This document shows positions 33,042 to 43,801 of a stretch of 64,000 nt of DNA, one piece after another (position 1 is the first letter of the stretch; each line of letters opens with the position of its first letter). The stretch is from assembly GCF_000006405.1 (NCBI RefSeq), contig NW_003215247.1, positions 157,437-221,436 on the forward strand, written 5' to 3'. The notes beneath the pieces are model-generated. The model was not told the origin of the DNA. It was given only the letters and a program-made list of their open reading frames with translations, and searched no databases. A program made the position numbers and the translations under genes. This stretch comes from Perkinsus marinus ATCC 50983. Its lineage: Eukaryota > Perkinsozoa > Perkinsida > Perkinsidae.

Positions 33042-36000
33042 ATGAAGGGAGGAGGCGGTCGTTTCGGTGGTGGCATGCGTTATGGTGCTCGACCTAAAGG
33101 GGATGATGATGATCTAGAGGGTCCAATGAGCCAGGAGGCATTGGCTAAGGTAAGGCAGCAACTCACCAGTGTATGGTCAACATATCCTTACTTTCAGTAC
33201 TCCGAAGAGCTGTCAGCTCGACGGTCCTCCTACAATCGTTGTTTCTTGCTTGTGGAGCTTGTTGATATCATCGTATTGGGGCTCTTGGAGATCGTATGGC
33301 ACGGAAGTTTGAGTGCATGGGTGGGTTGAAGTCCATAGATCTCTCCTTTGAAAGGTCTATCGTAGTTCCACTTGGACGTAGCCAGTGCATACAACCCCTC
33401 CTTGAGTACAGTGGATATCTGGGCCTTGTGCGTAGTACGATTTATTGCGGCCGCTCTACACTTCAGCTCCAAACGTAAGTGATTAGTTCTTCGTCTCGAC
33501 CAGCTAACAGTACTGGTAGGTAAACTAGAAGTAACAAACTCCTTGTGTGGCTTCTGCATCGCCTTCATACTATTCAAGGCTGCATTGATGGTATGTAGAG
33601 AAGGAGGGGGCGGGGGTGTCATCTAAGGCGGTCTGTTCTTATCTCAGCCCCGTATGCAGGAATTAAGTTTAATGGGTTTGCTCGGGTTTGAGCTACTAGT
33701 CTGCCTGGTGGATATGGTCATCATTAATAGGTTACAGAACACTGTTGGGGTAGTAGATGTTGGGGTGTATGGCATTTATAAGCTTTGATCACAGGTAATT
33801 GAGCACGTTCAGGAATTCAAAAACTCTCTACTTAATAATGTAGAGGATGGTCATGCTGATGGTGCATCAGAAGCGGCCGAGCCCCAATATCGGTTCGAAG
33901 GCTTGGGGATGTGGGAGACTCTGAAGGTAATCATAAATGAGGTCATGGGATGAGGACCATGGGATGGGGTACTAGGTATTGAAACCATACTTCTGGCCAA
34001 CTACCCCGGCTACAGCTACTGGAGAAGATGTCCGTCATAAAGTGTATTACCACCCATAGGGGCACGTAGTGGATGAGCGTCGTCGTCGTGTCAATTGTCA
34101 GTTTCATCAACCGGTGTCGTGCTGCTGGTACATGGTTCTGCGTTATTCTATCTAAGATATGTAATGTGATATCACCTCTATACTTGGCTTATGCTACCAA
34201 TGAGCTTACATCTCTTCTAAACAGCAAGTAAGATCACTAGTGGAGTACCTTTTCTAGTGTGGTGGCTCCGAGTCAGATCGCCGGTACTGTCGAGCTCCCT
34301 GATATGGTATATCGTACTCTACGCCTTGCTCACAGCTCTATCCAAGTCCTTCAAGGAGGCACAGTCCTTGATGTATATCAGTGTACAACAGAGCGCGTAG
34401 GGCAAGGTGATACAGGCCCAACCCAGTACTTATCCTGCAGATATGTGGAGATAGCCAACCTAACGTTTAAGCATCTCCATGAGCTGTCTCTTGATTGGCA
34501 TATAAGGAAGAAGACTGGCAATACTGTAGGGCCTTCCCTTGCCAATATTGACTTCAAGCCCTCCTAGGTACGTAGCTTTACTCGAGGAGTCCAAGCTGCC
34601 CAGATGATGATGCAGGTAGATGTGTATAGAAGTAGTGGTGGTGATACTATAATGCTTGTCAGTACCTATTCCTGTATCTGGTTCCAACACTTGCAGAGTG
34701 TGTAGCAGTAACCCTTATCTTCACTATACACTTCAATAACGCACGTCTAGCAGCTACGTGTCTGCTCGCGTTAGGGATCTACATGTAAGAACCCTTGAAT
34801 GGGTAATACATCATCATGTTGATCATTTGTAGATACATTACAGTAAAGGTGACCATATGGCGTAAGAAGTTCCGAGAAGGGACTATGGTACATGATAATG
34901 AGCTGCATGATAGACTCAATGACTCACTTACCAACTACGAGACTATCAAGTGAGGAAGAGGAGGAAGATATCATAGTCATACCATATGCCGGGTCATAGG
35001 TACTTTGGTAATGAGGACTATGAGCTGATGGAGTTCACTAAAGCTGTGTCTCAGTAGGCTGGGGAGTAATCTGTTGATAGTAGTAGTAGGAATGATGGTG
35101 TATAGGTTCCAGGCCTATAGCATGATGACACAGGCATCCCTCAGTATACTTAACGTAGCACAAGTTGTAAGCAACAAAAATTAGTAACACTGAGTATAGG
35201 AGTATTACACGTATCTGTCAGTTCGTAATATGTGCTACTACTATTGTATCACTCCTACTCATGGCTGACGAATCAGTGATGGATCATAGTGACATAGGTA
35301 ACTATTATCAAGGGCTTGGGGGATCTAGGTAGTACCTCCTCACCTTACTTAGGTGCCTTCGTAGCTGTCAATGCATATGTCCTCAATTTATTCGCCCCTT
35401 TAAGCTGGTTAGGTAGGCTGTTGTTGGTATACCGTTGATACCATGTTGAATCGCCATATGCATCACCATCTCCTTAGGGACCATCTACAATATGGTAATC
35501 AACTCCATCATCGATATGCAGTCCTTTGGGCAGCTTTTGAAGGAACCTCATGATGTGAAGGATAAGCTTGGAGCGATTGAGCTCGTGAGTGTAACTGCTC
35601 TTCTTGTTGGAATACTACAGTGTTGTTCCTCAGAGGATCCAGCCTGGTACCGTAGCAGATCTAGTTGTATTCGACCATGTGTACTTCAAATATAGGAGGC
35701 AACCGGTGAGTCATATGATAACCAACGAGGCCTGGTCCTCAACAGCAGCAGCAGCAGCTTCGCTTCAGTATTCGAGGTCATTGAGGGACTGCAGTTTCGT
35801 AGTGCCTGAGAACACAACCACTGCTATTGTTGGAGTCACTGGCTCTGGCAAAACCACAGTCTCTAGGTGAGTCGGCGTGTAGTTAGAAGAGAACGAAAGG
35901 GCATGCATTCACAAGTTACCAATGCGCTGGATGCTTACATTTGTATTTGCTCTCAGACTACTATTCCGCTTCTTTGACGTTGATGATGGTGCCGTACGTA

Positions 36001-36927
36001 TTGGTGGTTATGATGTCCGTGATGTGACTCAGAAGAGTCTAAGAGCCCAGATAGGATGCGTACCACAGGATGTAGTGTTGTTCAATGATACCATCATACA
36101 CAATATACGGTAGGGCTGTGTCTATAGGGGATGAGTATGCAGTGTTGATGATGATGATATACTAGGTATGGTCGTCTTGATGCAACAGATGAGGAATGCT
36201 GGGAAGTAGCTCGTAAGGCTAGGTTGGACCAGCTTATTAAACAGCAGCTAGATGGCATGAATACTGTATGCTCATGCTCACTTATATTGCATTGATGTAG
36301 CATCCCTGTTAGGTTGTCGGTGAGAGGGGCCTTAAGCTCTCAGGAGGGGAGAAGCAGAGGCTGGCCATAGCCAGGTGTATGCTGAAGAACACCCCAATAC
36401 TCTTGCTCGACGAGGTGAACGAATGCTGCTTCAACCTGCTTGTGGTGATGCTTGTCCATACTTCTTCCAGGCTACCTCTGCATTGGACTCTGCTACTGAG
36501 CAAGCTGTGCAGATAGCATTGGCCAATCTGAGGGAGAATAGGACAACTATTGTCATTGCACATCGTCTCTCTACTATAAGGCATGCCAACCAGATAGTGG
36601 TATTAGGGTATTACTATAGAGAGGAGCATCCGCAACTATACCTCTAAAGTGCTCTCATAGGATCTCTCGAATAGGTGCTGGAGTTCGGCAAGCTAGTTGA
36701 GAAGGGCACTCATGAGGACCTTATTAAACTACCAAACGGGAAGTATTGCTACTGTCGTTATGATTGTGTCCTATCATTCATTGGGCAGATATAGAGATCT
36801 GTGGGAGAAGCAGCAGAGAGGTATCGATGTTGATCTGCACTCTGGTGGTGAGATGCCCAGTAGTGAGGGCAGCGGTAGTAGCAATGAGCAGCAGCCCAAA
36901 GCACACCCCCATCCTAGCCATACGTGA
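33042..36927 (+). CDS. ABC half-transporter, ABCB6/ABCB7/HMT1-like
   Basis: This is a multi-exon half-transporter with a membrane region followed by one ATPase domain. The N-terminus is Gly-rich and charged ([20 protein letters not shown]), followed by extra hydrophobic segments ([37 protein letters not shown]). In the core, [20 protein letters not shown] at about 34454 closely resembles the ABCB6/7 F(R/K)HLH.LSL.WH...KTG block. LFAPLSWLG...[18 protein letters not shown] follows at about 35390-35535. The nucleotide-binding domain has Walker [13 protein letters not shown] (about 35826), Q-loop [14 protein letters not shown] (about 36055), signature [15 protein letters not shown] (about 36337), Walker [17 protein letters not shown] (about 36400-36490, split by an intron) and H-loop [16 protein letters not shown] (about 36548). 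The acidic, Ser/Gly-rich tail ends at 36927. This group moves metal, haem or sulfur-linked compounds across mitochondrial or vacuolar membranes; the location here is not decided by the sequence. Confidence 0.88.
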
Positions 36928-37142
36928 TATAATCGAGCAGTGATTGTGACCCGATCCTACTCCTAGCCTGGAGTATCCTCTCTGTTATCGCCGTATGGAG
37001 TCCCGATACCCAGCAGCGACTCTGATCTCTGAGTTGGGGGGCTGTTGCATTCTCCACCCCCATACATCGTGTTTCGATAACTCTTCTGAGGTCCTCGTTG
37101 TAGTCCTTTTGGGGTATTCCATTGACAGGCCCCTTAGTTTTT

Positions 37143-37613
37143 ATGTCTCTTCTTCTTGGTAATGCTAGCACTCTTGGAGATAGTGAGTACCTCGCACAAG
37201 GGAAGGTGGAGCGGATAGGAGTCGTGCTCGTCAATGGTGATGGCACTGAGTTAACATCGAGTCGGACATCTAGTGATGTGAGTGAAGACTGACATGCTAT
37301 GGTATTGGATATCTATCAGGACATGATTCTGCTCCTTCTACCATGGACTGTAGCCTTAGGGTGTACCCTTTTACTGCTCATAACGCTACCGTCAGTAAGG
37401 CATAAATTATTGGAGGTAGTTGTGATGAGTAGGTTAGTAGTGGTAGTAGCAGCACTGTATCTGTTGTGTCAGAGACTGGTGTACCTCTATATCTGCCTAT
37501 GGTATGTTTGTCGTAGATTGAAGAAGTTCCTTGGCCTTGGTAGGGCTCGTGATAATAATAATCATGTTGGAGGGCCTGATGCCATGCTACTGGGGCCACC
37601 TAGACCATTATAG
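37143..37613 (+). CDS. Small multi-span membrane protein, unknown
   Basis: The ATG at 37143 gives SLLLGNASTLGDSEYLAQGK and then VERIGVVLVNGDGTELTSSR. A clean 42-nt intron (37278-37319, GTGAG...CAG) joins two Asp codons to DMILLLLPWTVALGCTLLLL. Two or three hydrophobic helices follow (TVALGCTLLLLITLP; LVVVVAALYLLCQRLVYLYI), then a basic stretch RRLKKFLGLGRARDNNN and a stop at 37613. The total is about 130 residues. Upstream hydrophobic and Cys-containing sequence (about 36940-37110) might be further exons. I recognise no family. Confidence 0.5.
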
Positions 37614-37862
37614 TGGCTACTGTATTATGTGTGTACTCGTATGCTGTACGAGTACTGCCCTTGTCGTCGTCTACTGTTCCTAGTGGACTTCCCCAATGTG
37701 GCTACAATTGCATCCAAAGACACAGTTATACTTATGTATTAATGTTAGCAATCTGAAGTACTCAGTTGAGACCATACTAGAATGCTCTCTCTATTGTGTT
37801 TAATTCAGTCAATGGAGGTGAGACAGCGCCTATCCACAGTGACCTCAGTTCAATACAGATGC

Positions 37863-39574
37863 ATGTTCTCCGCTCATCGATAGCCCTGGCAAGATATCAC
37901 CGCTTAGGGACAGCTGGGCCCCTCGCCTATCGCCGATGGTTCGCCAGTCGAGCTCTCGGGCCAGCACTCAAACCTGAGAAGCCCAAACCGTGATACCAAT
38001 GGACTTCTGCTGCTGCTGTTGCTGGTGGCGCTAAGATAATATGAGTAATTGTGTATCAGGTTGTTATTGGACCGGACTACTAGCTTGCCACCTCTTGAGT
38101 GTCCTGTCCCATGGAACTACATCTACCGAGAGGACGATGTGATGGAGATACGTAAAGCCCTCGAGGCCACAGATGGTGAGGCATACGGAGTAAGTCACAG
38201 TATATTACCATCGTTTGGGGAGGATATCGAGGGTATATTGTCTGTATATTACCACTCATTCTCCACAAAATAGCCGTCATATAGGTCTATGGTCCAACAG
38301 GGGTAGGCAAGACTACTGTACTTGAGAAGGCTATGGAGGAGTCTCGATATAGGTGCATAGTCGTAGACATGCAGCGGTAATAGGAAGGCCATTGTTCGAC
38401 CAGCTCCCAACTCCCCTCATGTCATAGGTATTCCCACTACAATTTGGATGTTTTTATAGATGAGCTCAACAGGACTGATGTACTCTCTGGCCGTGATCCT
38501 CTAGCCATCGCTTCTTATTGTAGTCTTATCCTTTGTGGAGCAGGGTATTGTATTCGTCTGTTATTGTAAGGTCAGTCAATGGAGCTCCCTTTAGTAGTAC
38601 TCCACGCCGATCTACTCCGAAGATCCCGATGGCTCAATTCTTCGGGCCGTGGAGAGGGCTTTCTTCGGTAAGGGTTAGGGTTACCTCGATATGGGGTCGA
38701 TGATAGGAGTGCCCATGGTCCCTGGCCTCAGAGACCTCCGAGTAGCTTTACAGGAGAAGGGTGTCCCTCTAGTGATGGAGTCGGACTATCTTACGGAGTC
38801 GGAGTACTGTGACCAATCCCTCGTCGTTGAGGACCCTGATGGTAAGTCCATTCGCGTGTATGTGGGTGAGATACTTCTACTCACAGTCTCGCTCCTTGCC
38901 GATCTATATGCCCAATCGATACCCTACTTTGACACCCTATCCCCGATCATACTGGGTCGATTGAGCCATTGGAAGGATGTATGTGAAGGTGGCGATCTAT
39001 CCTCAGCCAGCCGAGTGGTAGTATTCGTCACCACTCTTATGCTGCTGTAACCGCTTGTAGGCTAACAACCGGTGGATGGCTTTCCTGGCGCATCCTTATA
39101 TCGTACAGCTCCGTGATCAAGGGAGGCTGGACTACATGTTCACAATCAATGAGACTATACGTTATGTAAGGCAGTTCTATTGCAGGGTTTTGTTGGCACA
39201 TATCCTACTCTCAGTTGGTGCAAGTACTCGGTTCAGAGGGCGCTTCGTTGAAGTGTCAGGGCCCATGGGAGGCCCTAGAGGATAGCAATAGGCTGCTCGG
39301 CATCCTCGTCGAGTGCGGTGTACTCACTCTACTCCCCACGGGGGGCTCTGACTTTCAGCTGCTTATGTCCTCAGGCGTAGTAAGTGGAATGCTTCGAGGT
39401 ATGCTCGTCCTGTAGTTGTCCTAGTAGATGGCCCACGCCCTACGGTACTGGTTAGAGAAGGCCCAGCCAGATCTCCATTGGAGGGAGGAAATACGATACA
39501 TCCGACATTTATTCACCCGTGACAAAGTCATTAAAGAGCCTCTCAGGCATCTGGCATCGACCACGGCTACGTAG
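37863..39574 (+). CDS. Predicted mitochondrial P-loop ATPase of unknown family
   Basis: The ATG at 37863 starts [20 protein letters not shown]...[12 protein letters not shown], an Arg/Ser/Ala-rich, acid-free leader typical of mitochondrial targeting. Exons then give [20 protein letters not shown] (about 38110), a Walker A segment [20 protein letters not shown] (about 38284), [28 protein letters not shown] (about 38443), GMGS-type sequence [20 protein letters not shown] (about 38698), [16 protein letters not shown] (about 38815), [20 protein letters not shown] (about 39076) and the C-terminus [20 protein letters not shown] ending at 39574. It looks like an AAA/STAND-type ATPase with a [17 protein letters not shown] segment after the core. 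I cannot name it. It ends 64 bp before the MLH1 start. Confidence 0.6.
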
Positions 39575-39638
39575 TGTTAGTGAGGAGTTTCTGTACCATA
39601 CGTGTTGTGGCGAGGGATATAGGGCTCCACGGTGCTCG

Positions 39639-42378
39639 ATGGACAGTACTGTTATGGAGACAACCCAGACTACCTCTGTGACGCACAAGCAACGGGAGTC
39701 TCCTCCTCCTCCTGCTCTGCCTCGGCCCATTGTACAGCTCCCAGAGGCTGTTGTTAATAGGATAGCTGCTGGAGAGGTGGTGGCAAGGCCGGTGAATGCT
39801 GTGAAGGAGCTATTGGAGAATAGCATCGATGCTGGCTCTACTAGGATACAGGCAGGTTGCTGGCGTTATAGGCAGCAGGCTGATGACATATCAATCAACC
39901 TGGCTACAGCAGGTCCTATTCAGTGCGAACGGCGCAATAACAGTCTCAGACAATGGGTGTGGCATCCAAAGGGAGGATCTACCTATACTGTGCAAGTGGG
40001 GCTTACGACCGATCGGCCGGAAAGTACTTGTATCTTGCCAGGCGCTTTACGACTTCTAAGTTGAGGTCATTCGATGACTTGCAGAGTATCATGACCCACG
40101 GCTTTCGTGGGGAGGCTTTGGCATCTATCTCCCACGTAGCAAGGCTAACAGTAACTACTATGACCGAGGTAGGCAAAGCTCAGAACTTGAGGTCTGTGAT
40201 GCAGTAGCTCAGGACTCACAAGTGGGGTATAGGTGTGAGTATATGGATGGGGAAGCTGTTGATGAGGCTCAACCTACTGCTGCTACACCTGGGACCACCA
40301 GTGAGGCTTTCACTGATTTATCATCCTCTTTATGGAGGTCTACTCCCTCAGTCCACTTCACTGATCTCTTCTATAATCTCCCTACACGCAGACGTTCCCT
40401 CATGAATACCCAGTCAGAGGAGTATGCTCGTATCGTTGACTTAGTAGTGGCTGCCCTCTCCGTACCGATCTACACGCTATTTCATCAGGTCTCGCGATTC
40501 GCCGCAGAATACTATACGATAGCCTTTACCTGTCGCAATGCTCGCCATGGGTCTGCTGATATATCGAGTCCTGGTAGGCCAGGCGGCTCGCTAGCTGTCA
40601 TGACATCTTATACGGATGATAGGTGGAGAGGTCGATGAACAGCTAAAGGTGCTCCACTTCGTGCTTGGTGATCGAGTCGCCAAAGACCTCATAGAACTCC
40701 CTGATACTGACATCGATGTTGGATCGGGGGAATATACAGCATCAGTGAGAGGCTTCCTCACTCATGGTAACTCGGCTGCCTATTATAGAGGCTCTCAACG
40801 TCATACTGTTTACTCTGGAGGTGAGCTTATTATTCACAGTGTGAGACCAACTAGTAGTGTTACTTCACTAGGCTCCACCGGTGGATGGTGTACGATATTC
40901 ATCAACGGGAGGCTAGTTGAGTGTGCTCCATTGCGGAAGGCTATTGGGGATATTTATTCGAGGTATGACCTCTACTTGAGCTACTGAATACACCTTAAGG
41001 CAGGTACCTCCCAAAAGGGCAGAAGCCTGGCGCAGTCCATCTATCCTTCAACCTACCTGGAGAGTGTGTAGATGTGAACGTACATCCAACCAAGAAGGAC
41101 GTGACGATAAGTCATATGGAGTCATTGATTGAGGGCCTTCAGACTCTATTGGATGCCACCTTGAAGGGCCATCATTACTCTAGAACTTATATCGTACCGG
41201 TCACTGGAAGAGGTCCTCCTCATACCACAGCGATAGGCCGGAACAGGCCCTCTTCCTCATCCTCGTCAACCAGCATGATCAGTGCTGCACCTGTTAGAGT
41301 CGATAACACGCAGGCATCTCTCACTACCATGCATATGTACTCACAACAACAACAGCACCAAGGAGACCACCAGCAACAGCAGTTTAGTAATGGTGATGAT
41401 GATGAGGCTACTGCTGTTACCGAGGAGGGGGAGGCACGGTTACTGGTGATACACTGTGGAACTGCTACACGACTGATGCAGTCAGCATGTAGCTCTTCTA
41501 GTGATCATCTGACGGACTTGCTTACCCATAGTGTCTGGGTTGGACCATTAGAGGAGGATAATAGAGAGGAGTTAAGGCTACTCATCCAACACAAGAGGGG
41601 ACTCTACCTAGTAGAAGGAGGGCCAGTCCTTATGGAGGCTGCTTATCAACAGGTAGTTACATCAGCAGGCTTACTCTCTAGGTATCAGCCAGGTGCTCAG
41701 ACGTTGGGGTAGCCCATCTCTATCGAGGGATGTTGCGGGACTTCATCTCAATGCGGATGCTATACTAGTCGACAGGCTCTGCCTAGACCCGTCGAAGGCT
41801 AGACTTATTGTGAATAGGCTCACTAAGCCGGAGATGCTCTCACTCATCGCTGAGGCTGGTCTCGTCCTAAACACCGATACTGAGGCTGGCGTGGTAAGGG
41901 GTTGTGGTACGGGGAGGTCGCTGATGTCAGTTGGTACTAGCAGGTGATTGACAAAATACCAGACGTTATAGTGCCGTATCCAGAAGACATAGCTTGCATC
42001 GAGATTGCTATCGCTAGACTATTGGTTCGGATATGGGCTCAAGTACCCGAAGGGGAGGTTAGCGACCCCCAAGTGGATGCTCTAGCTCGAATTTTAGGAG
42101 TATGGGCAGTGCAGGAAAGCGTTATAGTCACCCCGAGTAATACGAGTAGGAGGAAGAGCTTTTGAAGTGTGATCGATATTGGTCGGTGTGTCTCAGACGC
42201 CGTCGGTGGGACGGCAGTCCACCCATTACATCAGCTATGGTTGAGGTATGTATCTCGGCCTGCTCCCTTCCAAGCCCCCCAACGATGGGCACCAAGTGGT
42301 GATACAACACTATCATCACCAATAGTCCGCAAATTGGTCGAATTGGATGACCTATACAAAGTCTTTGAGAGATGCTAA
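39639..42378 (+). CDS. MLH1: DNA mismatch repair protein MLH1
   Basis: MLH1 is the common subunit of MutL heterodimers in eukaryotic mismatch repair. The start at 39639 gives [13 protein letters not shown] and then the conserved N-terminus [20 protein letters not shown]. The GHKL ATPase motifs follow: [14 protein letters not shown] (about 39810), [19 protein letters not shown] (spliced, about 39930), [20 protein letters not shown] (about 40045) and [18 protein letters not shown] (about 40100). [17 protein letters not shown] (about 40351), [16 protein letters not shown] (about 40900) and [20 protein letters not shown] (about 41073) complete the N-terminal half. A Gln/His/Asp-rich linker (about 41340-41420) leads to the C-terminal dimerisation domain ([16 protein letters not shown], about 41950), and the last residues DLYKVFERC at 42351-42377 are the invariant MLH1 C-terminus. 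In MutL-alpha that terminus completes the partner's endonuclease site. Introns are many and small. Confidence 0.95.
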
Positions 42379-43264
42379 TGTTCAGTTTTTGTGTACCATC
42401 ACTATGTACCATGCTGTATCGATAATAGTCTCTTACCTCCTCCAGACTCGTTTCAGTGAATATGCACGGATAGACTCACCAGAGGAGTGTGCCCGTGTTG
42501 GGGTTAATCTTTATCAATCTTTAGGAAGGAGGTGCTCTCACCAGTACCGTCATCGTTTGACTTGCTTGCCGGTTTGTATAGTTCCCCTTTGCTCCCTGAT
42601 ATTGCATCACCATGCCTTCGGATGCCCGCTTATACCATTCGTCAAACCAGGTCCTAACCTACCACGTTTACCTCATACCTGTAAGCATGACGTAGTTAGA
42701 CTATTTACTTCAGATATACTCCGGAAAAGTCACAATAGGTGAGCTGTGATCAGAGTTGACTGCAACATTAGCTACAGCATAAAAGATAGTGAGCTTGAAC
42801 TCCTCTATGGGCTGAGTGTCCTCAATTAGCTAGAAAGCTCAATGCACAGCCTCCGGGTACGGCCATCCTACAACCCATCCCCGTCTACTGTGCGTGCGTT
42901 TTTCTTATGCACATGCGTGAAAACTCGATTTCTCGGGTAATACGGCGAATAATCATACAATCTCTCAGAATAATGAATGTATCCCTAAAACAAGTATACA
43001 CTAGGAGTTTGGTTGGCTAAATCGAACTCCCTAGATTCCTAGATCTGTCCAGCCTGTGTACAAGATTCAAGTATGTTACCGATGGCAGCTAGAAGTAGTA
43101 TGCCCTAGAAAAAGTATCTGCATGTTTGGTGTAGCCATGATGCTATACTCGGTATCACGGCTACAATATAACATCCCCGTGTTGTCTTCGGGTGTAGCGT
43201 TCAAGCAGGGTGCGCTAGCGTCTTGATAGTTGCAATTGTCCGATACTTTCCTCTTCTGACTGTG
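42379..43264. other. Intergenic spacer between MLH1 and APC11
   Basis: At about 890 bp this is the widest gap inside the plus-strand gene run. Short open frames have no motif. I see no RNA gene or repeat. Confidence 0.4.
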
Positions 43265-43618
43265 ATGAAGATTAAAGTGAAGAAAATCCACGCTGTAGCT
43301 GCATGGAGGTGGAAGACTGCTGAAGTGGGGTCTGCGTGACATGATGATGATGATGCCAGCCACTATTATATCGTGTTAGGAAGACTGTGCTATATGCTGT
43401 CAACCATTCGATGCTACATGTGGGGAGTGTAGGATACCTGGAGATGACTGTCCTCCTGTATGGGGACAGTGTGGTCATCATTTCCATGTCCATTGTATAT
43501 CAAGGTAAGCACTACTACTCTACCAATACGGCATCATCATCATCCTATTAGGTGGATCAATGATCAGAAGCCATGTCCTATGTGCCGTAGAGAATTCAAA
43601 CCAATAGAGAGGCAATGA
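43265..43618 (+). CDS. ANAPC11: Anaphase-promoting complex subunit 11 (RING-H2 protein)
   Basis: APC11 is the small RING subunit that, with APC2, recruits the E2 and forms the catalytic centre of the anaphase-promoting complex. Exon 1 starts at 43265: MKIKVKKIHAVAAWRWKTAE (human MKVKIKKWNGVATWLW). The intron (GTGGGG...TTAG, about 43325-43379) is followed by EDCAICCQPFDATCGECRIP and GDDCPPVWGQCGHHFHVHCI, nearly residue-for-residue the APC11 zinc core. A second intron (43506-43551) splits the Arg codon before WINDQKPCPMCRREFK. The protein is about 80 residues, the family's normal size. All zinc ligands are present, and the CRIPGDDCP insertion separates it from RBX1. Confidence 0.95.
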
Positions 43619-43801
43619 CACCCTATCCACTTCTGCGTTCTAGGAGGGGGGTCAGCGAGTACTTGGCTTTCCCATTCGAGCTCTCTATCATACTCTCCTT
43701 CCGTCCTCCTCCCCGTCCTCCTCCTTCTCCTCCTCGTCGTCGTCGTCTCGACTCCCGCCTCCCTTCGGAAATAGTTCTATAGCCGTCTACTTCTCCTGCT
43801 T

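Noticed and set aside
33230-33622. 130-codon minus-strand open frame
   Set aside because: It lies opposite the 5' exons of the ABC transporter and has no domain.
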